Shown one piece after another: positions 22,751 to 34,824 of a stretch of DNA of 64,000 bases. The notes beneath the pieces were generated by a model, which was not told where the DNA came from, made no database searches, and saw nothing but the letters and a program-made list of their open reading frames with translations. Source of the DNA: Zizania palustris (lineage: Eukaryota > Streptophyta > Magnoliopsida > Poales > Poaceae); assembly GCA_019279435.1 (NCBI GenBank), contig JAAALK010000080.1, positions 86,526,328 through 86,590,327 of the forward strand, in the 5' to 3' direction. Numbering within the stretch: position 1 is the first letter of the stretch; each line of letters opens with the position of its first letter. The position numbers and the translations under genes are program-made.

Positions 22751-23033
22751 CTCTCGACGCGATATAAGCGTACGAAGCCGCCAAAAAGGCACACCCGTTC
22801 GCATTTTTAATTGCCCGCACCATCAACGATTAAGTCCCTAGCTGCCACGCGCAAGGGGGGAAGTATGTATGCGAAGTGTGCGAATGTAATGCGCAGTACG
22901 AGCGTGACTAGCTAAAACGTTCGAAACAATCAAATCATGCGAAGCAAGCAGACGAAGTATGCAAATACAACAAATATCATTCATTGAATGATAATTGAGA
23001 AGTATGTTACAAATACACTTCGAAAACAAAATT

Positions 23034-26000
23034 ATGAGTACTCTGTATCTAAGCCTAAGAAAAAGCGAGCTCGAGGCCCCGACCCTCGCTCGCTCTTCTT
23101 TCGGCTAGGGCCCCCTCGGTTGGACGAAGCCTCGTCAGAGCCTGCTCTCCCACGTCCATTTCATCCACGCCCCGAAGCCCGCAGACCTCGTCTTCCACCT
23201 TGCAGGTTTGTCCAAGTCTGCGAGACAGGCGGTGTTGTGTCAAAGGAAGAGAAGTCTAAGGCTTCGTCACTTGTCAAGGCCATTTCCGAAGGCTGTACCC
23301 CCTCGCCACATAAGACTACTTCGAAGCAACTTAAGTCTGGCGAGGAGGAAGAACTCTGAAGGGGCTCCATCTTCACGGTAGCCAGCTGCTCCTAGGCTAC
23401 TTCGGAAATGGCTTCGCCGTTAGGCCTCCTTGGAAGTTTGAACCGAGGGGGGCCTTCGGACCTAGCTACGTCGAGGACCACCCATAACTGGTGAAGTTCT
23501 TCAGAGTCCTCAAGTACTTCGAGGTCAACATTCGAAGGCTGAGCCTGGGCAAGTATAAAGTACCTCGCATTTATATTAATAAACTGATAAGTTTTTACAA
23601 GCCTATAGCTAAGAATTACAAGGAGCCTAAGGAGATCTACACCTTCGGAGGTGGAGGCGCCGACGTCAAAGGATGAGCTGGCGAGGCCTATGCCCTAGCT
23701 CGACGAAGGCGGATTTCCTTCTGGAGTTTGAGGACTGCTTCGCAGCCTTGGTCCTTCCAAGGCTCTTGAAGACGGCGCCAGGCTCCTCGGACGCCCGACG
23801 GAGGTGTCACCAGGTGCTGGCCTCCGAAGGCCATCGGAGTCACCGAGGTCGCTGCCTTGAGGTTGTTGCACCCCGAATCATGAAGCATTTGCAGCACTCC
23901 TTGACCCGTCACTCGGTCGGCCATCAAGGCGAAGCCCTTCAGTGATATCTCCGCCATCGCAACCACCATTTTCAAAAACTCGACGCGGTCTCCGATTGGG
24001 TCATGAAGGCTGAAGTTTGGAACCCGGCACTTGGTCCCTATTTGTTCGAGGACCTCGGTCAAGCTCAAAGTGGCTTCGTAGATGTTATGAACAACAAAGT
24101 CTTGCAGGCAGTGATCGGCTTGGTGAAGCTTTAAGTTCTTCGCTGCCAACTCTTCTCTAGCCTCCTCCGAAGCTCGAAGCTTCGCTTGAAGCTTGTCGGT
24201 CTCCGAAGCAAGGACCTCCCTCACCTTGTCGGCTTCGGCCCTCGCAGTCTCTACTAAGGCTTCAGCCCGCCTTCGCTTCCCGGCCTCCACCGAGACTTCG
24301 CGTCGGAGGGAATCCCTCTCCTCCGCCAAGCACCCTATCTGCCTATCCGCAGAAGTTGCTGCTGCGGCGTTCAGTGTGAAGGCCTGAAAGAATTCAATAA
24401 AATCATAAGTGTTGATTGAAGAGCAAGTATGACTCGAAGGCTGTATAGGACTTCGCTCACCTAGATGAGGTCTTCGTTTGCATTTGTGAAGAGGTCGAAG
24501 GGGCTCAAGTGGCTGAGTTGAGCCACTAAGACCCCTGACTCTACAGCAGCGCAGCTTTCATGAAAATCATGAATGGCCGCCTTAGGCACGGCCCCCTTCG
24601 GCTGCAGGGGCCGAACTATCTCCTCCACCTCAACCTCCAGTGCAGGATCCAGTGGAGCGGGGCTCCAGTCCACCACCTCGACGTGCTCATCGTCTCGAAG
24701 GTCCCCTTCGTCATGACCATTACCTCCGTCTTCTTCAGACGAGGAGCTGTCGGACTCCGAACTGCTGCTGCTGCCGGAGGCCTCCGCCGGCATCGGTGCA
24801 GTGGACCTCGCACCGGCATCGACATCTGCAAAAAAGTACAAGTCAATATCCACATATGAAAAGAGAAGTATGTTTAAAGTGTTTACCTTCGTCAGAGATT
24901 TCTTTGAAGGCGGAGGGGTCGATGTGTGCTCCCCAATCCCTTTGCTGCAAAGTTGGTGCCTCAACCTCCGCACCCGAGGTCATCGTCGTTGCGGCCCTCA
25001 CCACCACCTTGGTAGCTGCTACCGGAGCCCCTGCTTGCTCCGCTCCGGTTCCAGGGTTCGCGACCATTGCCTCTTCTGTAGTAGGGGCTTCAGTCGTTGG
25101 GACCTCCGACCAAGCCCTCGAGGCTTCGGGTTCGTCGTCGTCCACCCTCTTCCTCTTGGAGTCGATCGCCAAGGGTGCAAGGTTGGATAAGTCTAGCAGA
25201 GCTTGGACCCCCTCGATGCCGAGCCAGGTCCACACTCTGTTCTAGTGCTCCCAAGTCCCCACCAGAGCGAGCCTTTGAGCCTGCTCCTCAGGTGTCGATG
25301 TTCCGACAACACGCTCCGCCGCCATGATGGCCTCCTCCGGAGTCCTTGCTTCAAGAGCGGATTCATCAAGATTCTAAGTCAGAGCAAAGTTATTTTGTGA
25401 AGTATGAAAGTGAAAAGACTTCGAAGTCTTACCAAGGTGTTATGTTGCCACCTCGCTTAGGCCCCCCGGGCCCGAAGGTTGAAAGAGGCCCTCCGGTCAA
25501 GAGCGCGTGAGGGGGCTGAGCCGAATGGTAATGAACTCCTCCGCGAGGTCCCTCATGCTCATCTTCGAAGCCACCTTCCGCAGGAGCAGGATCCTCGAGC
25601 GAAGGGTGTCGGGGCTCATCTTCACCATGCCTTCGCGTCGATAGGAGATGAGCGCGTTGGTGCTCCGAAGGGGAGAGTTCGCACAAACTGAGGCGTAGAA
25701 CCACTCTTAGTCCCACCTCAAGTACCACTTGCTGTTGGCAGCCCTCGCTGGGAAGGCGTCCTGGTACTCCCTCCGAAGCTAAAAGTTGGCGCTTCTAAAG
25801 GCCAAGGCCCTGTTGACACGGCCTGTTCTATCTCTCGGCTTCGGCTGGCAGTTGGCGTCATGAAGAGCTACGAAGACATCGACGCGCCCCTCACAGCCTT
25901 CGGCCCTCATAGCCCATTCGAACACCGCTAACCTCACCACGGCGTTTGGTGACAGTTGAGGAAGCTCGAGGTTGTAGGCCTTCAAGACTTCGCTCAGCAT

Positions 26001-26438
26001 CCCCACAGCTGGCAATCCGAGGCCGGCTTTGAAGAAATCTTCGAAGAGTACTACTTCATTAGCCCAGGGCCTCGGTATGGCCTCTGACTTCTCCGGCACC
26101 CAAAGCTGGATCTTCGATGATATCTTCCCCGCGCAGGCCCTTCGGACAGACTCCTCCGTCAAAATCAAAGCCCTCATCTCCAAGGTTTGCTCAAACTTGT
26201 CTGATGGTGACCGAAGATCCCTTGGCCCCAACCGCCTCGTTGCAGGCTTCGCCGTCGTTGCAGCTGCTAACTGCACCTGGGCAGAGCTCGAACTCGAGCC
26301 CAAGGTGAAAGCCTTCTTCGAAGCAACTTTCTTCGGCATTTTTTGGAGCTTCGGCATGAAGGACGCTAAGGGCGCTAAGGCTTGCGAAGTTGGCTCCGCG
26401 CGAAGATAGGGATGAAGAGAATAGAGCGAAGGATGCAA
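23034..26438 (-). pseudogene. T2 antisense gene (Transposase_28-like, five exons)
   Basis: Minus-strand gene parallel to that of T3. Exon 1 is open over 26438-25779; its likely start is an internal Met at 26357 or 26339. It contains WANEVVLFEDFFKAGLGLP and LELPQLSPNAVVRL, matching the Transposase_28-like block of T3; a stop then follows while homology continues. Four minus-strand GT-AG introns can be placed: 25432-25374, 24896-24826, 24460-24384 and 23642-23545, at positions corresponding to those of T3. Exon 4 (24383-23643) is a coiled coil. The last exon shares NVDLEVLED and ends near 23034 with RARFFLGLDTEYS. In-frame stops (25779 and in the last exon) make it a decayed gene. Function unknown. 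Confidence 0.82.
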
Positions 26439-26493
26439 GGCGTTGAGAAGAAAGCAAATGAGAGGTGTGTCGAAGCCGTGTGTGGTAAACCCC

Positions 26494-26501
26494 TATTTAT
26501 A
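26494..26501 (-). promoter_or_regulatory. TATA box of T2 antisense gene
   Basis: TATAAATA on the minus strand within CCGCCTATAAATAGGGG, 137-155 bases upstream of the likely start codons. A closely similar but mutated box with the same CCGCC flank is upstream of the T0 copy. Confidence 0.65.
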
Positions 26502-26784
26502 GGCGGTAAAAATCCCGACGGTTCCCATGCCGAAGCCACTGACAGGTGGGCCTCAAGCGAAGCTGAAGTGAACCGGCGAACTGTAACAGTTAATTTTCTA
26601 GCTGTTGCGAAGTCAGATGATCTCCCTGAGGTCATTCTGACAGTCGAGGCAGGCAATTATTACCTGCGCATGTCGAAGCAGCCTTCGGTCCAAGCTCCGA
26701 AGGCCTATCTTCTCTGAAGTTACCATTTTTACTGTCATTTGTCCCAAGGGCGCATGCACCCCTTCATCCCGAAGGCCTGCAGGT

Positions 26785-26794
26785 GAGGGGCTAC
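26785..26794 (+). other. T2 polypurine tract candidate
   Basis: GAGGGGCTAC directly precedes the 3' LTR; the identical ten bases precede the 3' LTR of T3. Confidence 0.6.
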
Positions 26795-27706
26795 TGTTGG
26801 GGGAATAAGTTTTCCCTTAAATAGGGGCCAAATGACGTCAGCCTCCATTGGCCTACGGCCCAGAGGCCGGCACTGTCGAAGCAGGTTCTGGCCTGCCAGA
26901 GTTATTTCCAAGCATCACAGTTCAAGCCTCCGGAACCCTTTCGGAGCCCTTCAGATTGAAGCCTTTGGACTCCTTCCGAAGCCTTCCAGATCGAAGCCCC
27001 TAGGCCCCCTTTGAAGTCTGCCAGAAACCAAGTCTTCAGGCTATCTTCGGAGTTATCCTCCGGGCTCCTTTCGGAGCTCCCTAGAGCTAGTCTCCGGACC
27101 CTCTTCAGCCGATTCGAAGCTATCTCCGAGAACCCAGTTCGGGGTTCAGTTCGGAGTGTGCTTCGAAACTCACTCTCGGAGTATCCTTCGAAGCCTTCCT
27201 TACAGCCTTCGCCCGAATAGCTTTGGCCGCTACTCCGAACCCAGAAAATATTTGTACTTTGCTACAGTGTAGAAGTCATACCAGGGGCCCTCCTGCCCCT
27301 AGTATGTCGTTTAGCTGGTCAAGAAGTGACGTTTATCTGACACATCTGTAAGGTTGTAAAGCACTTTTTATAGTAGACTAGCATTTTTCCCTTTTTGCCC
27401 CTATAAAGCCTATGACTTATAGAGGGCATTTATGTCTTTTCCATAGGCCTGCGTGCCTATAAAAGTAGGGCCAAGCCCTTGTAATAGTTCAGCTGCTCGA
27501 GGGCCAAGAGATCCTTTGGATCCACTAGATTCCACCGAGGCATACTATGCCATATCCACCACAAACTGGATGTAGGGCTATTATCCCTTTGGGAGGTCCG
27601 AACCAGTATAAATCTTTTCTCCTTCTAAGAGAACCCTTCGAGGTTCATTTTACACACCATACACACATACAAAACATGTGTTGTAGCTAACACAATTGAT
27701 ACAACA
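26795..27706 (+). repeat. T2 3' LTR
   Basis: 912 bp from TGTTGGGGGAATAAG to GATACAACA, complete at both ends. It includes the TATAAAAG box near 27459. Its first 105 bases are the only surviving copy of the LTR 5' end. Confidence 0.95.
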
Positions 27707-28020
27707 AGCTTTGAACAGACGCTACGCACATCTGACCCTCCGGGCCGGAACCCTTCGCCCACCGAAGGGTGCTACAAGCCGGAGCCCCTGTGCCGGAGCC
27801 CTTCATCCACTGGAGGGCTCTGTGTAGTGGACCCCTCAGGCCAAAGCCCTACGAGCATCGGGGGCCTTCGCGCACCGGACCCCTCCATTGAAGGTCTTCA
27901 GTCCAATCGGCTCCGCACGACCGATCTTACCGACCCTCGACAGAAACAGGAAGGGCTTGGGAGGCACATTGAAATGAACAAATTAGACGCCACTTCAGGA
28001 AAAGAATTGGCAAACCCTCC
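27707..28020. other. Unassigned filler between T2 and T1 integrase
   Basis: About 310 bases, GC-rich, with CCGGAGCCCTTC/CCGAAGGG vocabulary like Tat LTRs, matching neither the missing part of T1's aRNH nor T2. It may be filler added during the event that truncated T2. No gene supported. Confidence 0.4.
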
Positions 28021-29283
28021 GGGAGTCCATAAGGATGATTGGAGAATTCTAATTTTTCTAGTATTTAAAAGATCACAGTCAAAGGGTTGATCAGAAAGCT
28101 CGGCGACAGCCATTTAAATTTGTATTGCTTGACGATGTGTTGTATCGCCGAACTATTGATGGAGTAGTTTTAAAGTGCTTGGACATCGATCAATCTAGAG
28201 TGGCTATAGGGGAAGTTCATGAGGGACTTTGTGGCACTCATCAGTCGGCCCAGAAAATGAGTTGGATGCTCAAAAGAGCGGGTTTTTATTGGCCGACTAT
28301 GACTGAGGATTATTTTAAGTATTATAGAGGGTGTGAAGCATGTCAAAATTCATGGCTCCTTTCACTACTTAACCCTATTATAAAATCATGGTCGTTCCAG
28401 GGTTGGGGCTTGGACTTCACCGGCTAAATTCATCCTCACTCTTAAAAGGGGCATCAGTTCGTGTTGATGGCAACGGATTATTTCACCAAGTGGATTGAGG
28501 ATGTGCCTCTCAAGAACATGACTCACAACGAGGTAACTAATTTCATCTTGAAGAACATTATACATGGATTCGGTATTCCCTACACTCTCACTACAGATCA
28601 AGGTACTTCTTTTATTGCTAAAGAAGTGAGGAGCTTTGCTGAATTTTATGGTATTAAGTTGATAAAATATTCACCATACTATGCTCAGGCCAATGGTCAG
28701 GACGAGTCTAGTAATAAAACTGTAATTAAGCTCATTAAGATGAAAATTGAAGAGTTCTCTAAAAGGTGGAATGAAGTGCTTTTTGAGGTATTATGGGCTT
28801 GTAGAGTTGCAAAGCATGGTGCTACCAAAGTAAGTCCATATGAGTTAGTATATGGACAAGAAGTCGTTCTACTAGTGGAGGTAGATATTGGCTCATTAAG
28901 ATTTCTTAAGCAAGATGGTTTATCGGTCGACGAATATGAAACTCTTTTGAAGGATAATTTGGAAGAAGTGATCGATAATAGGTTAAGGGCTCTAGAGGCT
29001 ATAGAAAAAGATAAGAGGAGAGTGGCTAGAGCCTACAACAAAAGAGTCAAAGCAAAATCGTTCCAAATTGTTGATTTGGTTTGGAAGACGATTTTGCCAA
29101 TGGGCACTAAAATCCCAAAATTTGGTAAATAGTCGCCTAGTTGGGAGGGTCCTTTTAAGGTAGCTGAAATCGCTCCAGGTAATGCATACTTATTAGAGTC
29201 TCTACAAGGAGAGCAATTTCGAAGAACTTTGAATGGAAGATATTTGAAAAAGTACTTCCCAAGTGTGTGGCAAAGTGCTTGAG
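28021..29283 (+). pseudogene. T1 integrase
   Basis: Starts with DDWR-type linker (about 28035). The zinc-binding module is at 28209-28345 (GEVHEGLCGTHQ, then CEACQ). After a short break (28428-28460) the catalytic core is open at 28461-29132 with Asp in MATDYFTKW, Asp in TTDQGTSF and Glu in GQDESSNKT, a D-D-E set. The frame ends at TAG 29130-29132; the GPF-type C-terminal motif (GPFKVAEI-like, 29146 onward) continues in another frame to about 29280. No chromodomain. The core is well preserved compared with T1's gag, but the breaks prevent a full protein. Confidence 0.9.
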
Positions 29284-29366
29284 GTGTCGAAAGGCTAATA
29301 TAGAGTATATCATCCTTAGCCAGTTGTGCTTTTAGCTCACTAAGTGTGCTAAAAGGCAGGGGCATG

Positions 29367-30617
29367 TGTTGATAGCAAAAAATGGCATTAATGGTCGAAA
29401 TTGTCAAAATATCAATTTTGGTAATTTTGCGCTGGAAATATGCAATTTCTAGTACAGGTCGATGCCTTGAAGTGTCAAAGGCCCATCAACATGGGGCCTC
29501 GGTGGCCTTTCAACGGCCTGCTTCGTAGGCTGGCTTCAGCCCGAAGAGCCCTTTGGAGGCTCGCTCCGCAAACAGGATTCAGCCTGATGGGTTGGCTGTG
29601 GCAAGGCCTGCGAAGGCCCACTCTGGCCAGCAGAGTCCGAATCAAAGTAGTCCAACTCGTCTGTTTTTTGATCTCTTATACAATGTTAACTGTATTAGCC
29701 GAACTCTTATCAGATTAGAATTAGAGATAAGAAGACTATCCCCTATAAATATAGGGGTGAGGCCGATTCAAACCCCATTGACTCAAATCAACAATTCAAA
29801 CCCTAGTTTGGATCGTACTTTTACTTTCATATACTTTCCGCATTAGTTCAGTATACCTTCATGGGTTTGCACTGGAAGCCCTCCATCGGCAATGCCATAA
29901 TTGTGGTAAGCCTTATTGATTCGCATGTGAATCCTCCGTTAATCTACTTAACATATTGCTATCACCTTGTTGGCTCGCTTGTGAACCATCCATTAATCTA
30001 CATAACAGATTGCTACCCTTCGTTCTATTTGTTTTCTATGGCTACACTCGATAATTCGGTATCCAGGCCGAATTGGCACTTGATCTTCGTGTTGCTGTAG
30101 GATTCGCGTTTGGAGCCCCCCTCGCTAAGGATTTCTAGAGCTAGGAGGTTGGTTTTGGAGGCAGCCGGAGCATACTTCGGCAGGTCTTCGCTTCATCCAT
30201 CCGTGCTAGATCCATCACGCCGTTGTTAGTTCGGTCAGATTCCGCATGCCGGAGCCACATCGCATCGGACTCACATCGTTTCGGAGTCACGTCGGATCCG
30301 CTCTACATTGGATTTAGTCACGCTAGAATGCTCTGCATCCAACTTCGTCGCACTAGAAGCTTCACACCGAACCCTGTCGTTCAGAGGCGATTTCGTGTCG
30401 TGATCTGTTTGGAGCCTGTCTTCTATCAGGCCAATCTGAATGCCGAAGGTTACCTTCGGTGCATGCTTCGCATCAGACATCGAAGGCCCCTTCGGTGACC
30501 CTCCACTCGGTATACTTCCAACCAATCAGGCTTTGTTTGGCTGGTTGGGTTATTTTATCTATATATTTCGGCTAATTGGATTATTTCTGTGCAATCTGAT
30601 TACCTGGCGACTCCATG
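29367..30617 (+). repeat. T1 3' LTR, left part
   Basis: Begins TGTTGATA after a purine-rich stretch (AAAAGGCAGGGGCA, 29351-29364) that is the likely polypurine tract. It aligns with 14100 onward at roughly 87-90 percent. It is interrupted at 30617 by R1, inside the CTGGCGACTCCA segment that corresponds to about 15335-15346. Confidence 0.93.
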
Positions 30618-31664
30618 TGGTGAGGACTCGACCTTGGGGTGGCCCGATCTTCACGGCAGTAGAATCTCGAACACGATAACTTGCTACGAATAGCGGATAA
30701 CTTGCTGCAAACAGCGGGGAACTAATCCGACAGGCCGGTGCAGCTGAACTGGAAGCCAACAAGCACGAATTAGGGGAGCTTTATACCTGTCTAAAGGTTT
30801 GGCTGCAGTCAAGCGACGGGGAGAGAGGCACCGAAACCACGAGGACTTCGACTCGATCTCCGAATGGTCGCAGAACCACAAGCCGGGACCAATACACACA
30901 ATACGGTGCGGCCGAACCGGAAGCCGTAAGCATGAAATGGGGGATCTCAGAGAGATCTTTCTCACAAGCGCACGATGAACTTGCAAGAACAAGGGTGAGT
31001 AGACACTCAAGCAGCTCGGCTGCAATATACCATAGAGGTAGGTTTATCAAATGATCAAATGTTGAGTTTGAGAGGCCTAGAGGGGGGTATTTATACTAGG
31101 AACAACCCTCCTAGATGAGTATGAGTCGTGCTCTCCACGCAGGGAAGGTGTGAAACCAGCTGGTGGAGTATTCAAGAGGTTGTCTTGTGAACTCGCGCGA
31201 CTGTTTGACTGCTGGACCACTCTTCAATGTTTTATCCATAACTCAAGCTTGGGAACTCCAAAAGACGAACGGTTTGTTGGATGTGAAAGCTGACTTGATG
31301 GCCTTTCCAACCATAGGTCATAGAGCCACCGTCTCTCAGTATTCTAACCGTGGTGAAGCTCGCAAGTGGGGCCTTCTGTCAGCCTAGATTTCCGATCGGC
31401 TCTTACTGTGCTCCGTGCTCTTCAATCAGGTCTGTGTGCTTCATAGCTTCATGTGTGAACCTAAGTAAGATCAAAGTACATGATTTAGGTAGTAAAAAAT
31501 TCTCATTAGTTACATCAACGGTGTGAAGGAGCGAATTAACCTGATGGTGTAGCGTCTTTGAGCGACTGCGAGTGATCGGACCTTTATAACCAGTGATAGC
31601 GATCGGATCTGTATGCACAGTAATCGTACTAGTGATAGGACCATGTGATGGTATGTCCTAATCA
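30618..31664 (-). repeat. R1 3' LTR
   Basis: 1,047 bp. On the minus strand it starts TGATTAGGACAT (the 5' copy has TGATGAGGACAT) and ends GTCCTCACCA. TATAAATA on the minus strand at 31095-31088. The first ~150 bases are a continuation of the pol frame in the 5' copy (GPIT repeats, then QVNSLL); here a G-to-T change creates a stop within the first seven bases. Confidence 0.96.
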
Positions 31665-34600
31665 TCCTCCCCCTCTTGAAAAGGAGACATCCTCGACTCT
31701 TCTTCCCCATGGAAGGGTGAAAGGTCAGTGACGTTGAAGGTTGCACTCACACCATATGTGCTCAGAAGGTCAATCACATAGGCGTTGTCATTGATCTTTT
31801 GGAGTACTTTGAACGGACCATCTGCTCGTGGTTGCAGCTTGCACTTGCGCTGATCTGGAAAACGCTCCTTGCGATGGTGAACCCAAACCAGATCTCCTGG
31901 TTCGTACACCATTTTCTTGCGTCCCTTGTTGGCGCGCTTTTCATACAGCTTGGTCATCTTCTCGATGTTCGCTCTTGTTTGTTCATGGGGCTTCTTGACA
32001 GCATCAGCACGCTTGCTTGCGTCAAGGTTGGTGCATTCCTGCATAGGCAAAGGTAATAGATTGATGGGAGCAAGGGGTTTGAAGCCATAAACAATTTCAA
32101 ATGGGCAAAAATTTGTGGTAGAGTGTACCGCCCTGTTGTAAGCGAATTCCACATGTGGCAAGCTCTCTTCCCATAGCTTCAAGTTCTTTTTTAGCACAGC
32201 TCGCAGTAGCATTGACAAGGTACGATTCACAACTTCAGTTTGTCCATCCATTGTGGATGACAAGTTGTAGAGAACAGTAGTCTAGTCCCCAGCTTTTCCC
32301 ACATGGTCTTCCAAAAGTAGCTCAAGAATTTGGCGTGACAATCTGAAACAATAGTTCGGGGTACTCCATGTAGCCGTATAATTTCCCTGAAAAATAATTC
32401 AGCAATGTGTGAAGCATCATCGCTCTTATGACAAGGAATAAAGTGAGCCATCTTGCTGAAACGATCAACCACAACAAAGATTGAATCCCTCCCCCTCTTA
32501 GTTCGAGGTAAACCAAGAACAAAATCCATTGAAATGTCTTCCCACGGAACTCTAGGAATAGGTAGAGGGGTGTATAAACCATGCGGGTGCAAGCGGGACT
32601 TAGCTTTGTGGCAGGTTGCACATCGTAGGACATATCGTTCCACGTCCCTCCTCATCTTGGGCCAATAGAAGTGATCGGCCAGAACTTGTTCCGTCTTTTT
32701 AGCCCCAAAGTGACCCATAAGTCCTCCAGCATGAGCTTCCTGTAAGAGCATGAGACGGACAGAGCAATTTGGAATGCAAAGTTTGTTAGCTCGAAACAAG
32801 AACCCGTCATGTAAATGGTACTTCTCCCAGCCTTTACCATAACAACATTTAGAGAATGGTTCTGCAAACGATGGGTCAGTGGCATATAATTCTTTAATAC
32901 TCTCTAGCCAAAGCATTTTATAATCAAGTTGTGACAGCAAAGCATGACGCCTAGACAAAGCATCGGCAACAACATTTTCTTTCCCTTTCTTATACTTTAC
33001 AATGTAAGAAAAAGATTCAATGAATTCACTCCATTTTGCATATCTTCTATTCAGTTTAAGTTGGCCCTTTAAATGCTGCAAAGATTCATGGTCGGAATGG
33101 ATCACAAATTCTTTAGGTAAAAGATAGTGTTGCCAATTCTCTAGACTCCTTACTAACGCATATAGTTCCTTATCATAAACTGAGTAATTCAGAATAGGAC
33201 CACTTAACTTTTCACTGAAGTAAGCAATAGGTCTACCTTGCTGCATGAGTACGCCACCAATCCCTACACCACTTGCATCACATTCAATTTCAAAAGTCTT
33301 ACCAAAGTCTGGAAGTGCAAGGAGTGGGGTTGTTGTTAAATTCATTTTCAGCTCATCAAATGCCTTATCTTGCACATCACCCCAGTGGAAGGGAACGTCC
33401 TTCTTGGTCAGCTCGTTGATTGGAGCAGCAATAGTGCTGAAATCTTTCACAAATCTGCGATAGAAACCAGCAAGACCAAGAAAACTGCGCACTTGGCTCA
33501 CGTTTTGTGGAGGTTTCTATCCCCAAATGGCTTTGACCATCTCTTCATCTACCTCCACACCTTGACCTGAAACAACAAAGCCAAGAAACACTACCTTATC
33601 GGTGCAAAAGGTGCACTTGTCAAGGTTAGCGTACAAGCATTCTTTCCTCAAAACATCAAGCACACATTTTACATGTTCAACATGTTCTTCAAGTGAATTG
33701 CTGTAAATTAAGATGTCATCAAAATAAACCACAACAAACTTTCCAAGGAAGGCTCTAAGCACATGATTCATCAATCTCATGAAAGTACTAGGAGCATTTG
33801 TCAATCCAAAAGGCATTACCAACCATTCATAAAGCCCAAATTTTGTTTTGAAGGCTGTTTTCCACTCATCTCCTTCTCTCATTCGAATTTGGTGGTAGCC
33901 ACTTCTTAGGTCAATTTTAGTAAAAATGATAGCACCACTAAGTTCATCAAGCATATCATCAAGTCTCGGTATGGGATGCCTATATCTAATAGTGATGTTG
34001 TTAATAGCACGACAATACACACACATTCTCCATGATCCATCTTTCTTAGGAACTAAAAGAACAGGAACAACACATGGAGAGAGACTTTCCCTTACATAAC
34101 CCTTGTTGATGAGCTCCTGAACTTGACGCTGAATTTCCTTTGTTTCTTCGGGGTTGGTGCGGTAGGGAGAACGGTTAGGAAGTGAAGCACCAGGAACAAG
34201 ATCAATTTGATGCTCAATTCCTCTCTTTGGTGGCAGCCCAGGTGGTACTTCCTCTGGAAACACGTCTTCAAATTCCTGCAACACATCCAAAACAGCACTA
34301 GGCAAAGTAGATGGTAAGTTGTTAGAAGAAAGAAGAGTGTCCTTGTACAGTAGTACAAAGAACATGGCATCGGGTTCACTCAATTCTTTTAGATCCCTTT
34401 TCCTAGCCATCATGACTAATCCCTCTTTTCCCTTTGGCTTGGTTCTTTTTGGCTGTGGAGTTTTCTTTGGCCTTGGACTCTCTTTCTCACGATGTTGGTG
34501 GCTCTCACAAGATTGTTTCTCGCTCTCTCGCTGTTTTCTTTTCAGATCATCCTTCAAGATTTCACTCGGTGTCAAAGGAAGCAAAGTGAGTTTCTCTCCT

Positions 34601-34800
34601 CTGTATGTAAGCACAACTTTGTTGGATCGACCGCAAATTTGAGCATCACGATCAAATAACCAAGGTCTTCCCAACAACAATTGGCAAGCTTGCATAGGCA
34701 CCACATCGCACTCCACCTCATCATGGTACCTCCCAATAGAGAAAGGAACGGTTACCATATTGTTCACATGCAAGGCGCCACTATCACTAAGCCATTGCAT
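31658..34800 (-). pseudogene. R1 pol: protease C-part, RT, RNase H, integrase
   Basis: Nearly continuous frame on the minus strand, interrupted by TAG at 33519-33517 (a W codon in relatives) and one frameshift near 32250. RT: WRMCVYCRAINNITIRYRHP, FTKIDLRSGYHQIRM, then YFDD at about 33720. RNase H: FEIECDASGVGIGG, YDKELYALVR, HSDHESLQHL. Integrase: zinc module (GGLMGHFGAKK, CATCHKAK), core with WEDISMDFVLGLP, IVSDCHAKF (usual DR/DT altered) and, after the shift, QTEVVNRT. C-terminus: GPFKVLQKINDNAYVIDL and SPFHGEEESRMSPFQEGEDD, stopping at 31658 inside the LTR. Missing chromodomain and this tail suggest CRM. Confidence 0.92.
31665..31677 (-). other. R1 polypurine tract
   Basis: On the minus strand AAGAGGGGGAGGA immediately before the 3' LTR. 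It overlaps the codons of the integrase tail (QEGED). Confidence 0.85.
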
Positions 34801-34824
34801 CTTGTATGGCTCGGGATGTCGTCT

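Larger units (their letters stand above)
20913..27706 (+). mobile_element. T2: Tat derivative lacking gag-pol but keeping the antisense gene
   Basis: The 3' LTR is complete (26795-27706, TGTTGGGGG...ACAACA). The 5' LTR lacks its first 105 bases (20913-21719 corresponds exactly to 26900-27706, 807 bp each, about 17 differences). Between the LTRs there is a primer-site relic, a short leader, a repeat-rich zone and a complete-length antisense gene on the minus strand (26438-23034). No gag, protease, RT, RNase H or integrase remains: the 5 kb present in T3 between leader and repeats is absent. It must have moved, if at all, with enzymes supplied in trans. No target duplication is found. Confidence 0.88.

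Noticed and set aside
24560..25245. Plus-strand frames of 99-201 codons opposite the T2 antisense gene
   Set aside because: Arg/Ser/Pro-rich shadows caused by GC-rich codons of the minus-strand exons.
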